Positions 22,738 to 36,110 are shown, counted from the first letter of the stretch. The stretch: DNA of 64,000 nucleotides from Uranotaenia lowii (GCF_029784155.1 NC_073693.1:182921802-182985801); one strand, 5' to 3'. Numbers and translations: made by a program. The notes: a model not told the origin generated them from the sequence alone.

Positions 22738-23410
22738 CACTCAAGCAAATTCTTATTATATTTTTTATAAGATTCGTCTTATGAAGCGCCTTTTAGAGTG
22801 TAAAATTACTTTTCATAAGAGTCTTATAAAATTCTTAAAATTTTCATACGAAGTTCTTATGTAAAATATAAAAAACGGCATTGAAAAAAAAATAATGAAC
22901 ATATTCATCAGTCATTTTTAAACCTTCAAACGAAGTGTGATCATTCCACAAGATCAATTTTATTTTTCTAAATGGTAAGTTTAAATTGAAGTTTTTTTTG
23001 TGTATTTTAAACAGATTTGTAAACTCAATTTTTTTGGTTTACTTTTCAGAACGTTGATCGGGAAAAACCCAAGGTCAAAGGACCGGATGCTGCGGAATAA
23101 CTTCTTTGGAACCAGGTATCGATGTACTGCTGATAGCGACAAAAATGTATGTAATTCCAACAAATTCATCGAACAATAAAATAAAAGTAATTTTAACATA
23201 AATTGTTTCGAATTATTCTCATCAAACGAGACATACCCTTTTATAAGAACCTCTTATGAAAAACAACAACCTCTCATTGAAGAAGGTGTTCATCTGCAGA
23301 ATTCATTCGCGTCATAAGATAATCTTATGAATTTCATTGATTTTTCTTATGGCGCCACTTACTAAGAGAATCTTATGGCATATATGTATAATAGTATTTT
23401 TCTGAGTGTG
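22738..23410 (+). mobile_element. TIR element carrying a tiny two-exon ORF
   Basis: The ends CACTCAAGCAAATTCTTATT and AATAGTATTTTTCTGAGTG are imperfect inverted repeats. Further in, both sides carry several 'TCTTATAAG/CTTATGA' motifs and 'GGCGCC' in mirrored order. Between them lies ATG|GTAAGT (22973-22980), an intron ending TTTACTTTTCAG, then AAC GTT GAT CGG ... GCG GAA TAA (23050-23100). The spliced ORF is only 17 codons (M-N-V-D-R-E-K-P-K-V-K-G-P-D-A-A-E). An AATAAA signal follows at 23175. Whether the peptide is made is unknown; the splice and polyA layout is what is visible. Confidence 0.45.
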
Positions 23411-23469
23411 TAACTTCAGCAAAAACGAGCGAAACAACACCTTTCTGGCAAATCAACCCCATCGTAAGC

Positions 23470-23840
23470 ATGACTCAACAATCAGCTGATGGCGACCGGC
23501 GTTTTCTGAAAGCGCGGCTGAGAGATCTCAAAATTATGTACATCGTTCGTCTTTATTTGTCCTACCTTCCTAACTTCCGGGCACGTCCTTTGGCTACTAT
23601 ATTCTGCTTCAATGTCCGGTTTGGTTGCTTACTGGCCCGATTAGATCGTATTCCTTCGCGCAGACGAATGCTTCTGACGTTGCACTGGTCGGCGTTGAAT
23701 CTCTTGGCGATGTCGTAGTCCGACTACCCAGTGTTTGCCTTGATCGTTCTCAACACCTTCAAATGCAGTTTCCGATCCTTAATTCGACTATGACGCCTGG
23801 TATGAACCTGGTTAAACTTTTGAGAACGCTGCACACGATT
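23470..23840 (-). pseudogene. Tc1/mariner transposase N-terminal relic
   Basis: Read on the minus strand it encodes a helix-turn-helix region, 'DYDIAKRFNADQCNVRSIRL', followed by 'RASKQPNRTLKQNIVAKGRA' and 'RKLGR', with internal stops. The phrase ASKQPNRT-KQN-VAK-RARK is typical of the DNA-binding half of mosquito mariner/ITm-type transposases. The catalytic DDE/D half is absent. Confidence 0.6.
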
Positions 23841-24563
23841 GATTTGACAATTTTTAACGATTTCGCAATTTTTGAACCCGACCACGTCGGATTTTTGACG
23901 TGGGTGTCCAAAATTTATTATTGTCTCGAGGCTTCTATCACGTGTAACTTTTTTGGAACAAAACGAATTGCAATGAAATTTTCAGCAGTGATAAGGAAAC
24001 ATTTCCGAACAAAGTACTGTCGGAACATTCCAGATCCAACATTTAGGAGCGCAATGATGTAATAGACAGTGCGTCCAGATTCATCGTGATCCATGCTTTA
24101 GAACCGCTCCAATGGATACTTCTTCCATTTTCGCTATCTGATAAAAAAAATGGGGCGGAGAAACACCTACACGATACACAGAATTTTAAATTGAACTGTA
24201 AACAAAAACACACAGTGGAAATCAGCTGTTTAAATTCTAGTGCACACTCGGCAACTTGAACTGCGATCTCGATTGAGACTTGTTTATGTTTTAATCTTGG
24301 TCGCTGAAGGTCTTCCATACTTGTCGGGAGACTTGAGACGTGCATCTAATCAAATGTAAACATAAACAAATCACAGCAACCGAACAGCAGTTCAAGTTGC
24401 CGAGTGTGGTCTATAGGCTTAAACATTATCAGGAATGAGCAGGGTTGTATCCAAATCGTACTTAGACATAACGGGACATCGGGGCCGTTCACATACCATG
24501 TGGACAGCTTAGCCCCCCAAAATAGCAGGGGATCAAAAATCTCAGTCTTAGTCTCTCTCTGCC
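23841..24563. other. intronic, no gene seen
   Basis: Mixed fragments without a supportable ORF. A pair of imperfect inverted 'CGGCAACTTGAACTG' / 'CAGTTCAAGTTGCCG' blocks at 24249 and 24388 hints at a small palindromic element of about 150 bp. Confidence 0.35.
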
Positions 24564-24735
24564 TGTGTGGGTCAAGCTCAATATGTGAACCGCAGTGCAT
24601 ATTGTATGGAACATCTACGGGCACGGGCGCTCGTCATGAGTTCGTCGTTAGCCATCGCTATGGTAATGGACCTCTCCCGTACCTATACACCGCGGACGTT
24701 CCATAATCGACACTTTGGCATTATGTGGTTTCCAC
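24564..24735. repeat. 172-bp direct repeat, left copy
   Basis: Runs from TGTGTGGGTCAAGCTC to GTGGTTTCCAC and is repeated at 27333-27504 with one visible difference (ATGGAACAT against ATGGCACAT). The pair brackets the 48-bp minisatellite. No PBS, polypurine tract or coding sequence lies between them, so LTRs are unlikely. It could be the unit of a short duplicated element. Confidence 0.85.
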
Positions 24736-24849
24736 TATGGCGATCCTTCCAGGAGCCGATTTTTGGGCCAAAATTGAGTTACAAATTTTTGTTATGTTGT
24801 TTAATAACAAATATGATATTTACAAATATCATTTGAATGAATTAAGCAA

Positions 24850-26165
24850 TGTCATGTGCGTTAATGGACTGCGAGCCTAGAGAGCTGCGCCTGCGAGCAA
24901 ACTGTGCTGCGCCGAATTGCGAGCTGGATAAGCTGCGCTTGCGAGCCGGATTGGCTGCGCTAAATTGCGAGCTGGAGAGCTACGCCTGCGAGCATTCTTT
25001 GCTACGTCGTATTGCGAGCTGGATAAGCTGCGCCTGCGAGCATTCTTTGCTGCGCCGTATTACGAGCTGGATAAGCTGCGCCTGCGAGCATTCTTTGCTG
25101 CGCCGTATTGCGAGCTGGATAAGCTGCGCTTGCGAGCCGAATTGGTTGCGCCAAATTGCGAGCCAGAATAGCTGCGCCTGCGAGCAAACTGTGCTGTGCC
25201 GAATTGCGAGCTGGATAGGCTGCGCGTGCGAGCAGGAATGGCTGCGCCAAATTGCGAGCTGGAAGAGCTGCGCCTGCGAGCAAACTGTGCTGCGCCGAAT
25301 AGCGAGCTGGATAAGCTGCGCTTGCGAGCCGGATTGGCTGCGCCAAATTGCGAGCTGGAGAGCTGCGCCTGCGAGCATTGTTTGCTGCGCCGTATTGCGA
25401 GCTGGATAAGCTGCGCCTGCGAGCATTCTTTGCTGCGCCGTATTGCGAGCCGGATAAGCTGCACTTGCGAGCCGAATTGGTTGCGCCAAATTGCGAGCTG
25501 GAAAAGCTGCGCCTGCGAGCAAACTGTGTTGCGCCGAATTGCGAGCCGGATAAGCTGCGCTTGCGAGCAGGAATGGCTGCGCCTGCGAGGAAACTGTGCT
25601 GCGCCGAATTGCGAGCTGGATAGGCTGCGCGCGCGAGCAGGAATGGCTGCGCCAAATTGCGAGCTGGAAAGCTGCGCCTGCGAGCAAACTGTGCTGCGCC
25701 GAATAGCGAGCTGGATAAGCTGCGCTTGCGAGCCGGATTGGCTGCGCCAAATTGCGAGCTGGAGAGCTGCGCCTGCGAGCATTCTTTGCTGCGCCGTATT
25801 GCGAGCTGGATAAGCTGCGCCTGCGAGCATTCTTTGCTGCGCCAAATTGCGAGCTGGATAAGCTGCGCCTGCGAGCATTCTTTGCTGCGCCGTATTGCGA
25901 GCTGGATAAGCTGCGCTTGCGAGCCGAATTGGTTGCGCCAAATTGCGAGCTGGAAAAGCTGCGCCTGCGAGCAAACTGTGTTGCGCCGAATTGCGAGCTG
26001 GATAAGCTGTGCTTGCGAGCCGGATTGGCTGCGCCAAATTGCGAGCTGGAAGAACTGAGCCTGCGATCGTTCTTTGCTACGCCGTATTGCGTGCTGGATG
26101 AGCTGCCTCTGCGTGCCGATAGGGCTGCGCCAAATTGCGAGCTGAAAGAGCTGCGCCAAATTGCA
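24850..26165. repeat. 48-bp minisatellite, about 27 copies
   Basis: The unit is a dimer of two 'GCGAGC'-led halves (22 + 26 bp), for example GCGAGCTGGATAAGCTGCGC then CTGCGAGCATTCTTTGCTGC. Variants of the second half (AAACTGTGCTGCGCC, CCGGATTGGCTGCGCC, CCGAATTGGTTGCGCC, AGGAATGGCTGCGCC) alternate in a repeated order, which suggests a higher-order unit. Because 48 is divisible by 3 and the unit lacks stops, most frames are open on both strands (up to 385 codons minus). These are repeat artefacts unless expression is shown. Confidence 0.93.
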
Positions 26166-26530
26166 AAAGTTTTGTAAATGCGATCAAATTATTCTTGCGA
26201 GCTAACTGAGCTGCGCTTAGTTGAAAGCTTAAGGGCTGTTCATAGATGCGGATGTATTGTGTCGCGCTTGAAAGCGAGCTACGTGTTGCGCCAAACGGGA
26301 CCCAAATAGGCTGCCCTTGAATGTGAGCTATGTGCTGCACCGTATGCGAGCCAATTTGGCTAAGTTTGCATGTGGGTTGTGGAATTGCCTGAAAGCGAAC
26401 TATATGCTGCGCATAAGCAATCCAAATGGGCTGCGCCTGAATGAAAGCTGTGTGAAGCGCCTGAATGCGTGCTGTGAGCTGTACCTAGTTTATGCGTTGC
26501 TGTACTGTGCTGTGAGCTAAATGCACCTAA
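26166..26530. repeat. decayed edge of the minisatellite
   Basis: Diverged units can still be traced ('GCGAGCTACGTGTTGCGCCAA', 'TGAGCTATGTGCTGCACC', 'AAGCTGTGTGAAGCGCC'), giving a gradient from homogeneous core to degenerate edge. Confidence 0.6.
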
Positions 26531-27332
26531 TGCAAACTAAGTGCGAAATGAAGCAGTGATAACAATTTATTACGACTTCTCGGGAATGCGAGTTCAATGA
26601 TGTCGCGTCTGTTTAATTTTAACAAACTATACAAATTAAATGTGTTGCGCAATGAAAGAGCTTTTGTTAACTGTTCAGATTTATATTTGTGGATTACGCT
26701 GGTCCTATGCAACCTTACCTAGCTGCGCCACGTGCTAGTTATTCAGATTAGGAAACATAGGTACCACCGATTTGCTGTGATCGAAATTTCGCTTGGTTGA
26801 TCAAGCACTAGTAGTTGCGTATGCAACCAAGCAGAAGTTGTTGCTCATCAATTCGAGTTTAACCAAAATGAAACAAAAACCCCTAGCATGGCAGACAACA
26901 TTGTGATTGGCGAACGTTGCCCAAATTATCGGCACAGAAAAATTAAAAAATCTGTAAAAAAAACTGAAAATAACTTGCAATGCCAGAATTCAAAGTAAAA
27001 TGAAAGTAAATGTTTTGCTTTTCGAAGAGAATATTTAAATCTTGTTATGACGACAGCATATGCCAACTTAAAATTGTTAGTTTGTGAATTATTGTTCATA
27101 ACTTAACTCTGAATGTCTGATTTCCATGGTGTCGTTTAGTTGAGGTGTAATTATTCTCTAGTTAGAAGACTGTAGTAGTGGTAGTCATTCAATTTGAATG
27201 AACAATGCAACATACACATCTCATCAATCGCATGTTTGAGCTTAAAACCCTCTGCTTGAAAACCAGTGAAAATGCGTATAAAATATCTATCTGATTTATT
27301 TTTTCTTAATTTTTTCCGGAGAGGAGGGTGAA
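26531..27332. other. intronic, no gene seen
   Basis: Sequence between the satellite edge and the second 172-bp repeat. No supported ORF. Confidence 0.4.
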
Positions 27333-27504
27333 TGTGTGGGTCAAGCTCAATATGTGAACCGCAGTGCATATTGTATGGCACATCTACGGGCACGGGCGCT
27401 CGTCATGAGTTCGTCGTTAGCCATCGCTATGGTAATGGACCTCTCCCGTACCTATACACCGCGGACGTTCCATAATCGACACTTTGGCATTATGTGGTTT
27501 CCAC
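27333..27504. repeat. 172-bp direct repeat, right copy
   Basis: Direct repeat of 24564-24735, same strand and length. Upstream and downstream flanks differ from those of the left copy, so the boundaries are sharp. Confidence 0.85.
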
Positions 27505-27920
27505 ACTGCCCACGTGGTATCTGAACTTATCCTTATCCTTATTATATCAATTATTTGAATAGATCAAGTCAAAGTAATGAAATTCAAAAACCAAGTTTTC
27601 TAATGAACCAATAGAAAAAGGTGGTAACAAAATCGTTTACAATATGATTTTTAACAAGGGGGGTACATAGAAGGTGATACGATCTCTCGAATTTCAGAAC
27701 CAGCCATGTTGATTGCTTCGTTGCGTTCGTTTACCTTCAATCCATAGGATAGTTGAGATCTAAGCTTGCCTTCCCTTTTTAGCACACTGCTCATTTGTAA
27801 ACAAAGATAACGAGCATCACCCCACTTCACCGCGCTCTCCACGCCTACTTACTGTAAAAGTCAGAGAACCTAGTAATTCAATGACCTTGATTTTTAATTC
27901 TACCCTTTTATTTTTCACAG

Positions 27921-28156
27921 GATTCTTCAATCAATGCTCTAACGATGAACCACACACACCTATAGAACATGTGATGCCCCGCGTCGAGAATAAAAATGAA
28001 ATTTCTGGCGATCCAAACATTGATCCAAGTTTCGTACCGGGCGTAAGAAATTTGGGTCCAGGTCAGATTCCCCCAAAAACTGGTTCCAACAAAACAACTT
28101 GCGTCGGAGAATTATGCATTTCTGTAAATGTAGACAAAACATCGCTGCATTTAAAG
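27921..28156 (+). CDS. RIM/Fife-family active-zone protein, exon with linker and start of C2B
   Basis: Acceptor TTTTTCACAG ends at 27920 and donor AAAG|GTACTT follows 28156. The exon enters in phase 1, matching the exon that ends at 11429 (or the candidate exon at 12263), and leaves in phase 0. It encodes a Pro/Asn-rich linker ('NDEPHTPIEHVMPRVENK', 'FVPGVRNLGPGQIPPKTG') and the first strand of the C-terminal C2 domain ('GELCISVNVDKTSLHLK'). It lies 16.5 kb from the preceding secure exon. The plus frame remains open through the donor for a few codons, but the splice is supported by the perfect phase match with 37491. Confidence 0.85.
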
Positions 28157-28792
28157 GTACTTTTATAGATATTTTTCCACAACACTTTTTCTGACGTCAC
28201 TAAAAGATTTTTTTTAAACAAAACGTATTAGTTTTACTATTGGTAATCATCAAAACTCAGGTGTTTAGTCTGAATTTTACCAGCACCAGCTATTTATTCC
28301 ACAAACCTGTCAAAATCCGGGCACTTGATTTAAAAAAATCAACTTTAAACACAGGGATTTTAAAAACCAAGAAGGAAAACATTTTGAGAACTTTTTTCAC
28401 AATTCATCAGCAGTCACTTTTTCAGTCTTTGTTCAACTAATTGCTTCCATTGGAATTTCACAGACTGTGAACTGTATTAAAACGTGGTAAACTGCCTTGT
28501 ATGATGGCGGCTTGATTAAAATGAGAGGAGAACTTTTGTTTTCCTCATTCAAAGACTTTCTTAATGATTTCTAATGTAGCTTGATTTTGAAATAAGAGTT
28601 TATTTTCTAAAAAATTAAATTTTTTAGTGCCCAAAACAGGAAAAAGATAATTTCTCCCATACTTATTATAAATAAAATCTTCGTTTGAGAAGGAATTTGG
28701 TAGCTTAAGAACGACAAATTATCATCGCGTCGTAGACTTCATGATAAGTTCGGCGGCATGCCACCAACAAGCCGGAGGTTTAAAGTTTAAAG
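28157..28792. other. intronic, no gene seen
   Basis: Start of the 9.3-kb intron. AT-rich, with a 'CAAAATCCGGGCAC' fragment of the dispersed CCGGGCAA family near 28310. Confidence 0.4.
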
Positions 28793-29215
28793 TTGATTAA
28801 TGCTTTTCATAGTTGTATGGCCTCGGCAGAGCGCGAACATAATTCACTGATAGAAGTTATTCACTCTTTGGAAAATATTGTACGTCTTTTGGAAAATCAT
28901 CATCACGATCGGTTTCTGTCAATGAAAGTTAAGGCCGTTCTGGAAGAAATTAATAACCCATCGGGAACGGAAAAAGTGATAGAGGAGTTCTACTAAGTCT
29001 ACAAATCTTCTTTGAATTATATTCGCAAATGGTTTGGCCCATTGAGTGATTTTGAGCCCTTCGATTGGCAGTCTTTGCTGGAACCACATAATTTAAATTT
29101 CGAGCAGCTAGAAAACGGTGTGGAAATTTTAATGAACGAAAGTATTGAAATCAACGATGTCAAACAGCATGACCTGTTTTGTCGCAGCAACAAGATGATT
29201 TCAGGAACAAACTAG
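28793..29215 (+). pseudogene. unidentified ORF with one premature stop
   Basis: Two open stretches lie in the same frame, separated only by a TAA at 28994-28996 and five further codons. Together they cover about 140 codons. The first half is helical and charged ('EREHNSLIEVIHSLENIVRL'). The second has 'SSLNYIRKWFGPLSDFEPFD' and 'WQSLLEPHNLNFEQLEN'. The layout recalls the C-terminal part of hAT-type or zinc-finger transposase-derived proteins, but I cannot place it firmly. It lies on the coding strand of the active-zone intron without splice sites in the right phase. Confidence 0.4.
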
Positions 29216-31200
29216 CTCATGAAAAATATAAATTACTAGCAGACCCAGAACTTCGTCTTATTCGTCTATTTTTCCTAGTTTTCTTAACATTTTCCTTCTT
29301 TCCCTTTACTCGAATCGTCCCGCTCAATTCTATCAAAATTAAACCAAAGAATTTAAACTCAACGGGTCTTTTAAAATCCAATTTTTGTAACTTGTTAAAT
29401 AAATAACTGTATGTTGATAATATGTATGTTTCATTTGCTGTATTCCATTCAGTAGATTTATTTCGTTTTGTTATATTGTTTTTAATATCGGGACAATTTT
29501 TGGAGCATTTGCCGAATATTTTGCCTAACGCAGCGCTTTCAGCTCCCAATAAGCTTTGGATGGTGTATTTTTTAGAGCTGTAGAAATGAAACACATAAGA
29601 AAAGATTTTTTACTATCCATCTTCAAACAGCTTATTATTCACCATCCTCATGCTTCGAAGTATTTTGAATTAAAATTCTTATTTTCACTAAATCATAAAA
29701 ATACGATTCAAAATTTCTGATGTGTTTCGAAGAAAAAAAATTATTAAAGTGCTTTTCGTTTTAATTTTTTTTTTAGAGTAGTTTCTAAATTTAGCCGAAG
29801 TTTGCTTGGTATTGCCCGGATTTTTGATTGACAATTTTGAAATCAAATGCCCGGATATCGTTAGGTTTTTAGATAGAATATATTTGCCTGACCAGGATAC
29901 GCGTGGGAAAAATTCTGATTTCTTTTATTTACTCCGTTATTTTGTTTTGTTTATTTTCCGGTTAAATGAAAGACTGTCATATTATTCAAGAAAAATAATA
30001 TTCTACGTATGACAGAGAAAGTCTGGACATATCCAAAACAACTGAACAGATAACAATGAAATATTACATTACAGAATCTTCTGTTCATATTTATGGTATA
30101 ACACCAAGAGAACGTCTAATTTTTAATTAATAGAATAAGACGACCATAAATTGATTTACTTGGTTTTTGTAAACGTCAAGAATGTAATGAGTTAGTTCGA
30201 GAATAGAATGATATTAACTTTGTAATTCTATGTGAATTTCATCAGAAAACCAAGGAAATGTTAGATACTATCCACTTTTTCCTTTCATACTAAGGTGTTA
30301 AAAAAACTAAACAAAATTAAGGATATAAATAGGGTTGACTTTGTAAAAATAAAATTCATAATTTCATCCAACATTCAGGTATCAGAAATCAAGAACAGAT
30401 AATTGGTTCAATAACATCTTCAAATACAAGAAACTTGGAAAATAAAAATTTTAGTCTCGACGAAAATATGATTCAAGATCCAAAACAGAGATAATGAAAA
30501 CTGAATTAGATTACCAAAGACTTTTTTGAATTTCATTTCTGATTTTGGATTCAAGATCTCAAAGGAAAAAGTTACAGTGGTTGTATATATGAAACGACCG
30601 AGAAGTTCACGTAGAATTACTACAGCCTATCCCGAGTCAATGTGTTTTTCGTTTCAAATAAGCATTCTAGAATAAAGTATGTCGAATTTTTTAAAGGAAC
30701 TTAACTTCGAAAAAATCATTCTCCCATAAATTGTCGTTTTAATAACTATTAATGGTCTAAATCGACCCATAAAGATAGTATGCAGCTTTTTCAACTGCAT
30801 AACAAAAGGCGAATTAAATATAAGTATAAGCAGAAACAAGGCCGATGTCGTCGAAATTATGCGCCCGGCAGTTATGCAAATAATGTGATAAACACATGAG
30901 CTTTGCATCAAACGCTTGCGAGAAAAGCCTACAATGACTGCTTTGATCTAAACGCTTGACTCAGGGCAAAAGCTCTCAAATTGTTTTTAGTCTCATGCGT
31001 CTCGTTGGATTGGAATCAGTATCATGTTTTCATTTCCCTTAAGATCACATAGCAATCACTAGCTTAAACTGTTGCTTAAACACGAGATTCCCGAGGAAGC
31101 GTTAGATTGACCATGTTTTCATTTCTACAAATAATAAAAGAGGCCCTTTTCAGGGCCAAAATCTTAAAGAGAGTTGCGCTTGACTTTTCTTTTACATTAG
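29216..31200. other. intronic, no gene seen
   Basis: AT-rich. Contains a short 'GCCCGGATTTTTGATTG...ATGCCCGGAT' block at about 29814-29855 related to the dispersed CCGGGC family. No supported gene. Confidence 0.45.
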
Positions 31201-31600
31201 GTGGATGACGAGTGCGTTGTGTTGGTGGTGTGTGATGGGTGGGTGGTGTGTGATGGGTGGGTGGTGTGTGATGGGTGGGTGGTGTGTGATGGGTGGGTGG
31301 TGTGTGATGGGTGGGTGGTGTGTGATGGGTGGGCGATGTGTGATGGGTGGGCGATGTGTGATGGGTGGGTGGTGTTTGATGGGTAGGTGGTGTTTGGTGG
31401 GTAGGTGGTGTGTGATAGTTGGGTGATGTGTGATGAGCTGTGGTGTGCGATGGGTGGTGGTGGTGTGTGATGGGATGGGTGGGTGGTGGTGGTATTTGAT
31501 GGGCGGGTGGTGTGTTACGTGCGGGTGGTGTGCGATGGTGGGTGTTAAGCGAAGGGTGGGGATGGGGAGTGTGGTGGGTGAAGGTGGTAAGGGGGTTGCG
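31201..31600. repeat. 18-bp G/T minisatellite
   Basis: The unit TGTGTGATGGGTGGGTGG is repeated about nine times almost perfectly, then degenerates to about 31600. It encodes a 6-residue repeat on the plus strand and a His/Pro-rich ORF on the minus strand, both repeat artefacts. One strand is purine-rich with GGG runs. Confidence 0.93.
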
Positions 31601-31603
31601 GCT

Positions 31604-33235
<1,632 letters not shown>

Positions 33236-33477
33236 CTACACAGCAAATTTTTTTTTGCTGGAAACCAGCAACATTTTGCTGGTTTTTGTCCCGCTGACTT
33301 TCCAGCAAAATTTCAAATTGCTGGATTTCAGCAATTCAAATTGCTGGAAATCACAACCGAATGCTGAAAAATCCAGGAAACAGAAAACCGATTGCTGGTT
33401 TCCAGCAAAAAATTGGATTGCTGAACATTTCCAGCAATTTTTTTTGCTTGAAATCGAGGCAAAAATTTACTGTGTAG
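33236..33477. mobile_element. 242-bp MITE of TGCTGG motifs
   Basis: Starts CTACACAGCAAATTTTT and ends AAAAATTTACTGTGTAG. The interior is built from 'TTGCTGGAAACCAGCAA'-type palindromes in both orientations. It shares the CTACACAGC terminus with the element at 16308. Confidence 0.75.
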
Positions 33478-33479
33478 GT

Positions 33480-35649
33480 CAGGGCCGTAGGAAGAACTGA
33501 CTCATGGGGGGGGTTTTGATGACCGATTTTTTTCTATGACTTTTTTCTCAAACAATGTATGAACTAAAAAAATATATTTATAAATACTATTTGATTATTC
33601 ATGTTTAAGTTCTTTATCAAAAATAGTTTTTAGTGTTAAAAAAAAACTTTTGAAAATCCATCCCTAAATCTTTCAAATGATGATTAGGATTTGTATGAAG
33701 AATCCTTTAGTAACAAAATAGGAAACTTAGGTTGAAATCTTAAAATTCGCTTGAAAACCTGGAGTGCTTAGCTTAAGATTGCAAAAGTTCTCCCTTAAGT
33801 ATCCGGGCCGAGTAAATCTGGACAATTTTATTTAAAACTTGGCAAAAATCGGGCATTCTATTTCCAAATTTTGAAACCCAAATCTGGACACTGCCCAGGA
33901 AAATTTGATAAAAATCCAAGAACGATTTATTAAAAATATGGAAAAAAAATGTATCATTTTTGCATCGAAAACCATTACCAGATGTTGAATTGTATTTTGA
34001 ACTCCCAAAAAATCGTTTTTTTTATAGCTTAAGAAATTTCATTTTCGGGCGACAAAATTCATAAATGATTTTTTATTTAATTAATTAATAATTAATAATT
34101 AATTTTTTATTTGATTTCCCAAAATGTGAGTGTATCCGGACAAAATCAGAATATTTTTCAACAAAATTTGTGCAACTGGGCTGGGGTAATCTGGCCAGCT
34201 TAATTTAGCTTATATAATTTGAACTTTTGAACTTACAAAAAGTTTTTTTTTTAAGAAAGCCCTCAATTTCGAAAAAAATTTAAGAAGAAATCCAATTTCC
34301 CACATTAAAACTTATAATTTTTTTTACACATTAAAACATAAAGATTCTAATTTTGCAGTTCGAATAGGATTTATGCAAACTCTATTCTAGTTGAAAATTT
34401 TAGTCTAAAATTTGGTTCTTGACAAACTGCAATATAAATAATGTGGAACAATAAGCCAAACCATATGGAATTTCCTGCAATTTCTTTAAGAGAAGATACA
34501 TGTGTCATCATCAATTTATTTCTATTTAAAATCGATTTTGTGAATTTATTTGTGGTTTATTTGAATAAGTTTTTCAGAAGTAAAAACTTGCAAAATGAAC
34601 TCAAATTTTACTTAATTTTTGTCATTTTTGGTTGAATTGTACCAACGAACTGATTTCGATTAAATTTTAAAATCGAACAACATTCAGAATTATAAGCCTG
34701 CGATCACTTGCAATTTAAATTCTTGACCGAAATAGTCATCTTGATAATTATATTTTGATTGTGGAACTCATCTACGAGCTTAATCTGAATCTGAATTTAG
34801 AACCAGAATTCAAAATTTGAGTTTTTAATTTGTTTCGGAATTTCAATACGTTTTCTTAAATATATACATGTACAACGGTTTCTCAATTTAGAAATATGGC
34901 CCAAGAATTGAAATAAATGTCATGGCCCTCAATCATGAATCCATAATTATAGTTCAGATGTTTTGGGTTTTATAGATTATTCTTCATTCCAATAATAAAT
35001 TTCTAATCCGACTTCCGGCAAATCTAAATAAAATTAAAAAAAATCAAATGATGAATCTATATAGCCATTTTGAAGCTTTGTTATTTTTTTAACTTTGCAT
35101 ATGATTTCATAGTTTTTTTTTATCATATACGGAAAAAAATTTAACTATATAATGCGTATGAGTTTCGAAAATCGTGAGTCAATTTTTTGTAAAAATGATT
35201 TTTGTATAAAAAATTATTTTGTAAACACCAAACCAAATTAAAACGACGATTTCAAACACAGCTTTTCATTAAAATTTTCAATCCAAAACCGGATACATAA
35301 TCCGAAATATGAAAACACAAATACAATTTCGATTTTGATTATAAGGAACCAGAATCTCTGAAATGAGTTAAATCTTATTTAAAATTTAGCATTCAGAAAT
35401 GAATTACTATCAATAAGTGAGGAAATTTAAAAAAAAAACTGTAGCTGAATTCTGAAGCTGTTATCAGTTTTCGAGGTTTTGACATCAGTTAGGAGTCAAG
35501 ATTGTTACTATCGAACAACCCTACTTCATCATTAAAATTTTAAGAAAAAAACAAATTTGGAGTGAAGAGTAGAACACCTAGCTTGCTTTTGATGGACCCT
35601 CATGGGGGGGGTTTAACCCCCAAAACCCCCCCCCGTTCCTACGGCCATG
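33480..35649. mobile_element. hAT-like non-autonomous element, 8-bp target duplication
   Basis: The left end CAGGGCCGTAGGAA and the right end TTCCTACGGCCATG are inverted repeats with one mismatch. GTGTAGGT flanks both sides (33472-33479 and 35650-35657). Eight-bp duplications and CA..G termini fit hAT. Homopurine and homopyrimidine G/C runs (GGGGGGGG near 33510; CCCCCCCCC near 35625) lie just inside each end. No transposase frame is visible in the AT-rich 2.1-kb interior. It landed directly at the edge of the MITE at 33236. Confidence 0.75.
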
Positions 35650-35657
35650 GTGTAGGT

Positions 35658-36110
35658 TGATATTATGCACGTTCTTCTTCACCGGTTTTGCTAAAATTTT
35701 AGTACAACATTCCAAAGGCTAACTTTTTCTCTCGTTTGCTAAAATTTTAGAAAAAAATAGCTAAATTGCTTGCTAAAATTCTAGCTGGTCAAATTTGAGC
35801 AAAATTTTGCTAAAATCCGGCCTCGAAAATTTTGTGTGTGCGGCGAAGTGGAAAAGGCGACTACCAAAGCTAATGACAGGCGTCACCAACAAAAGGCTCG
35901 AAATGTCAAAGCAAATTTATTTATTTTATTCAATCTTTGCAGATGTTCTAAAAACTAAGTACAATGAAAAATATTTAAACTATCTTATTCTAGACTTAAA
36001 AACAGTTTTGGAAACATTGAAATCGAAATCACTAGATATTTCATTGAAACGCGCGCAGTATACATCCAACGGGTTGTTTTGACCGTATTGGGTTCGTCGC
36101 AGGGCAAGTC
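35658..36110. other. AT-rich repeat-like block, no gene seen
   Basis: The phrase 'GCTAAAATTTTAG' recurs several times between 35690 and 35820. A 95-codon plus ORF (35795-36082) has no recognisable domain. Confidence 0.35.

Noticed and set aside
24980..26159. Minus-strand ORFs of 256-385 codons as a repeat-protein gene
   Set aside because: The period of 48 keeps all stop-free frames open on both strands. No start context, splice sites or flanking unique coding sequence.
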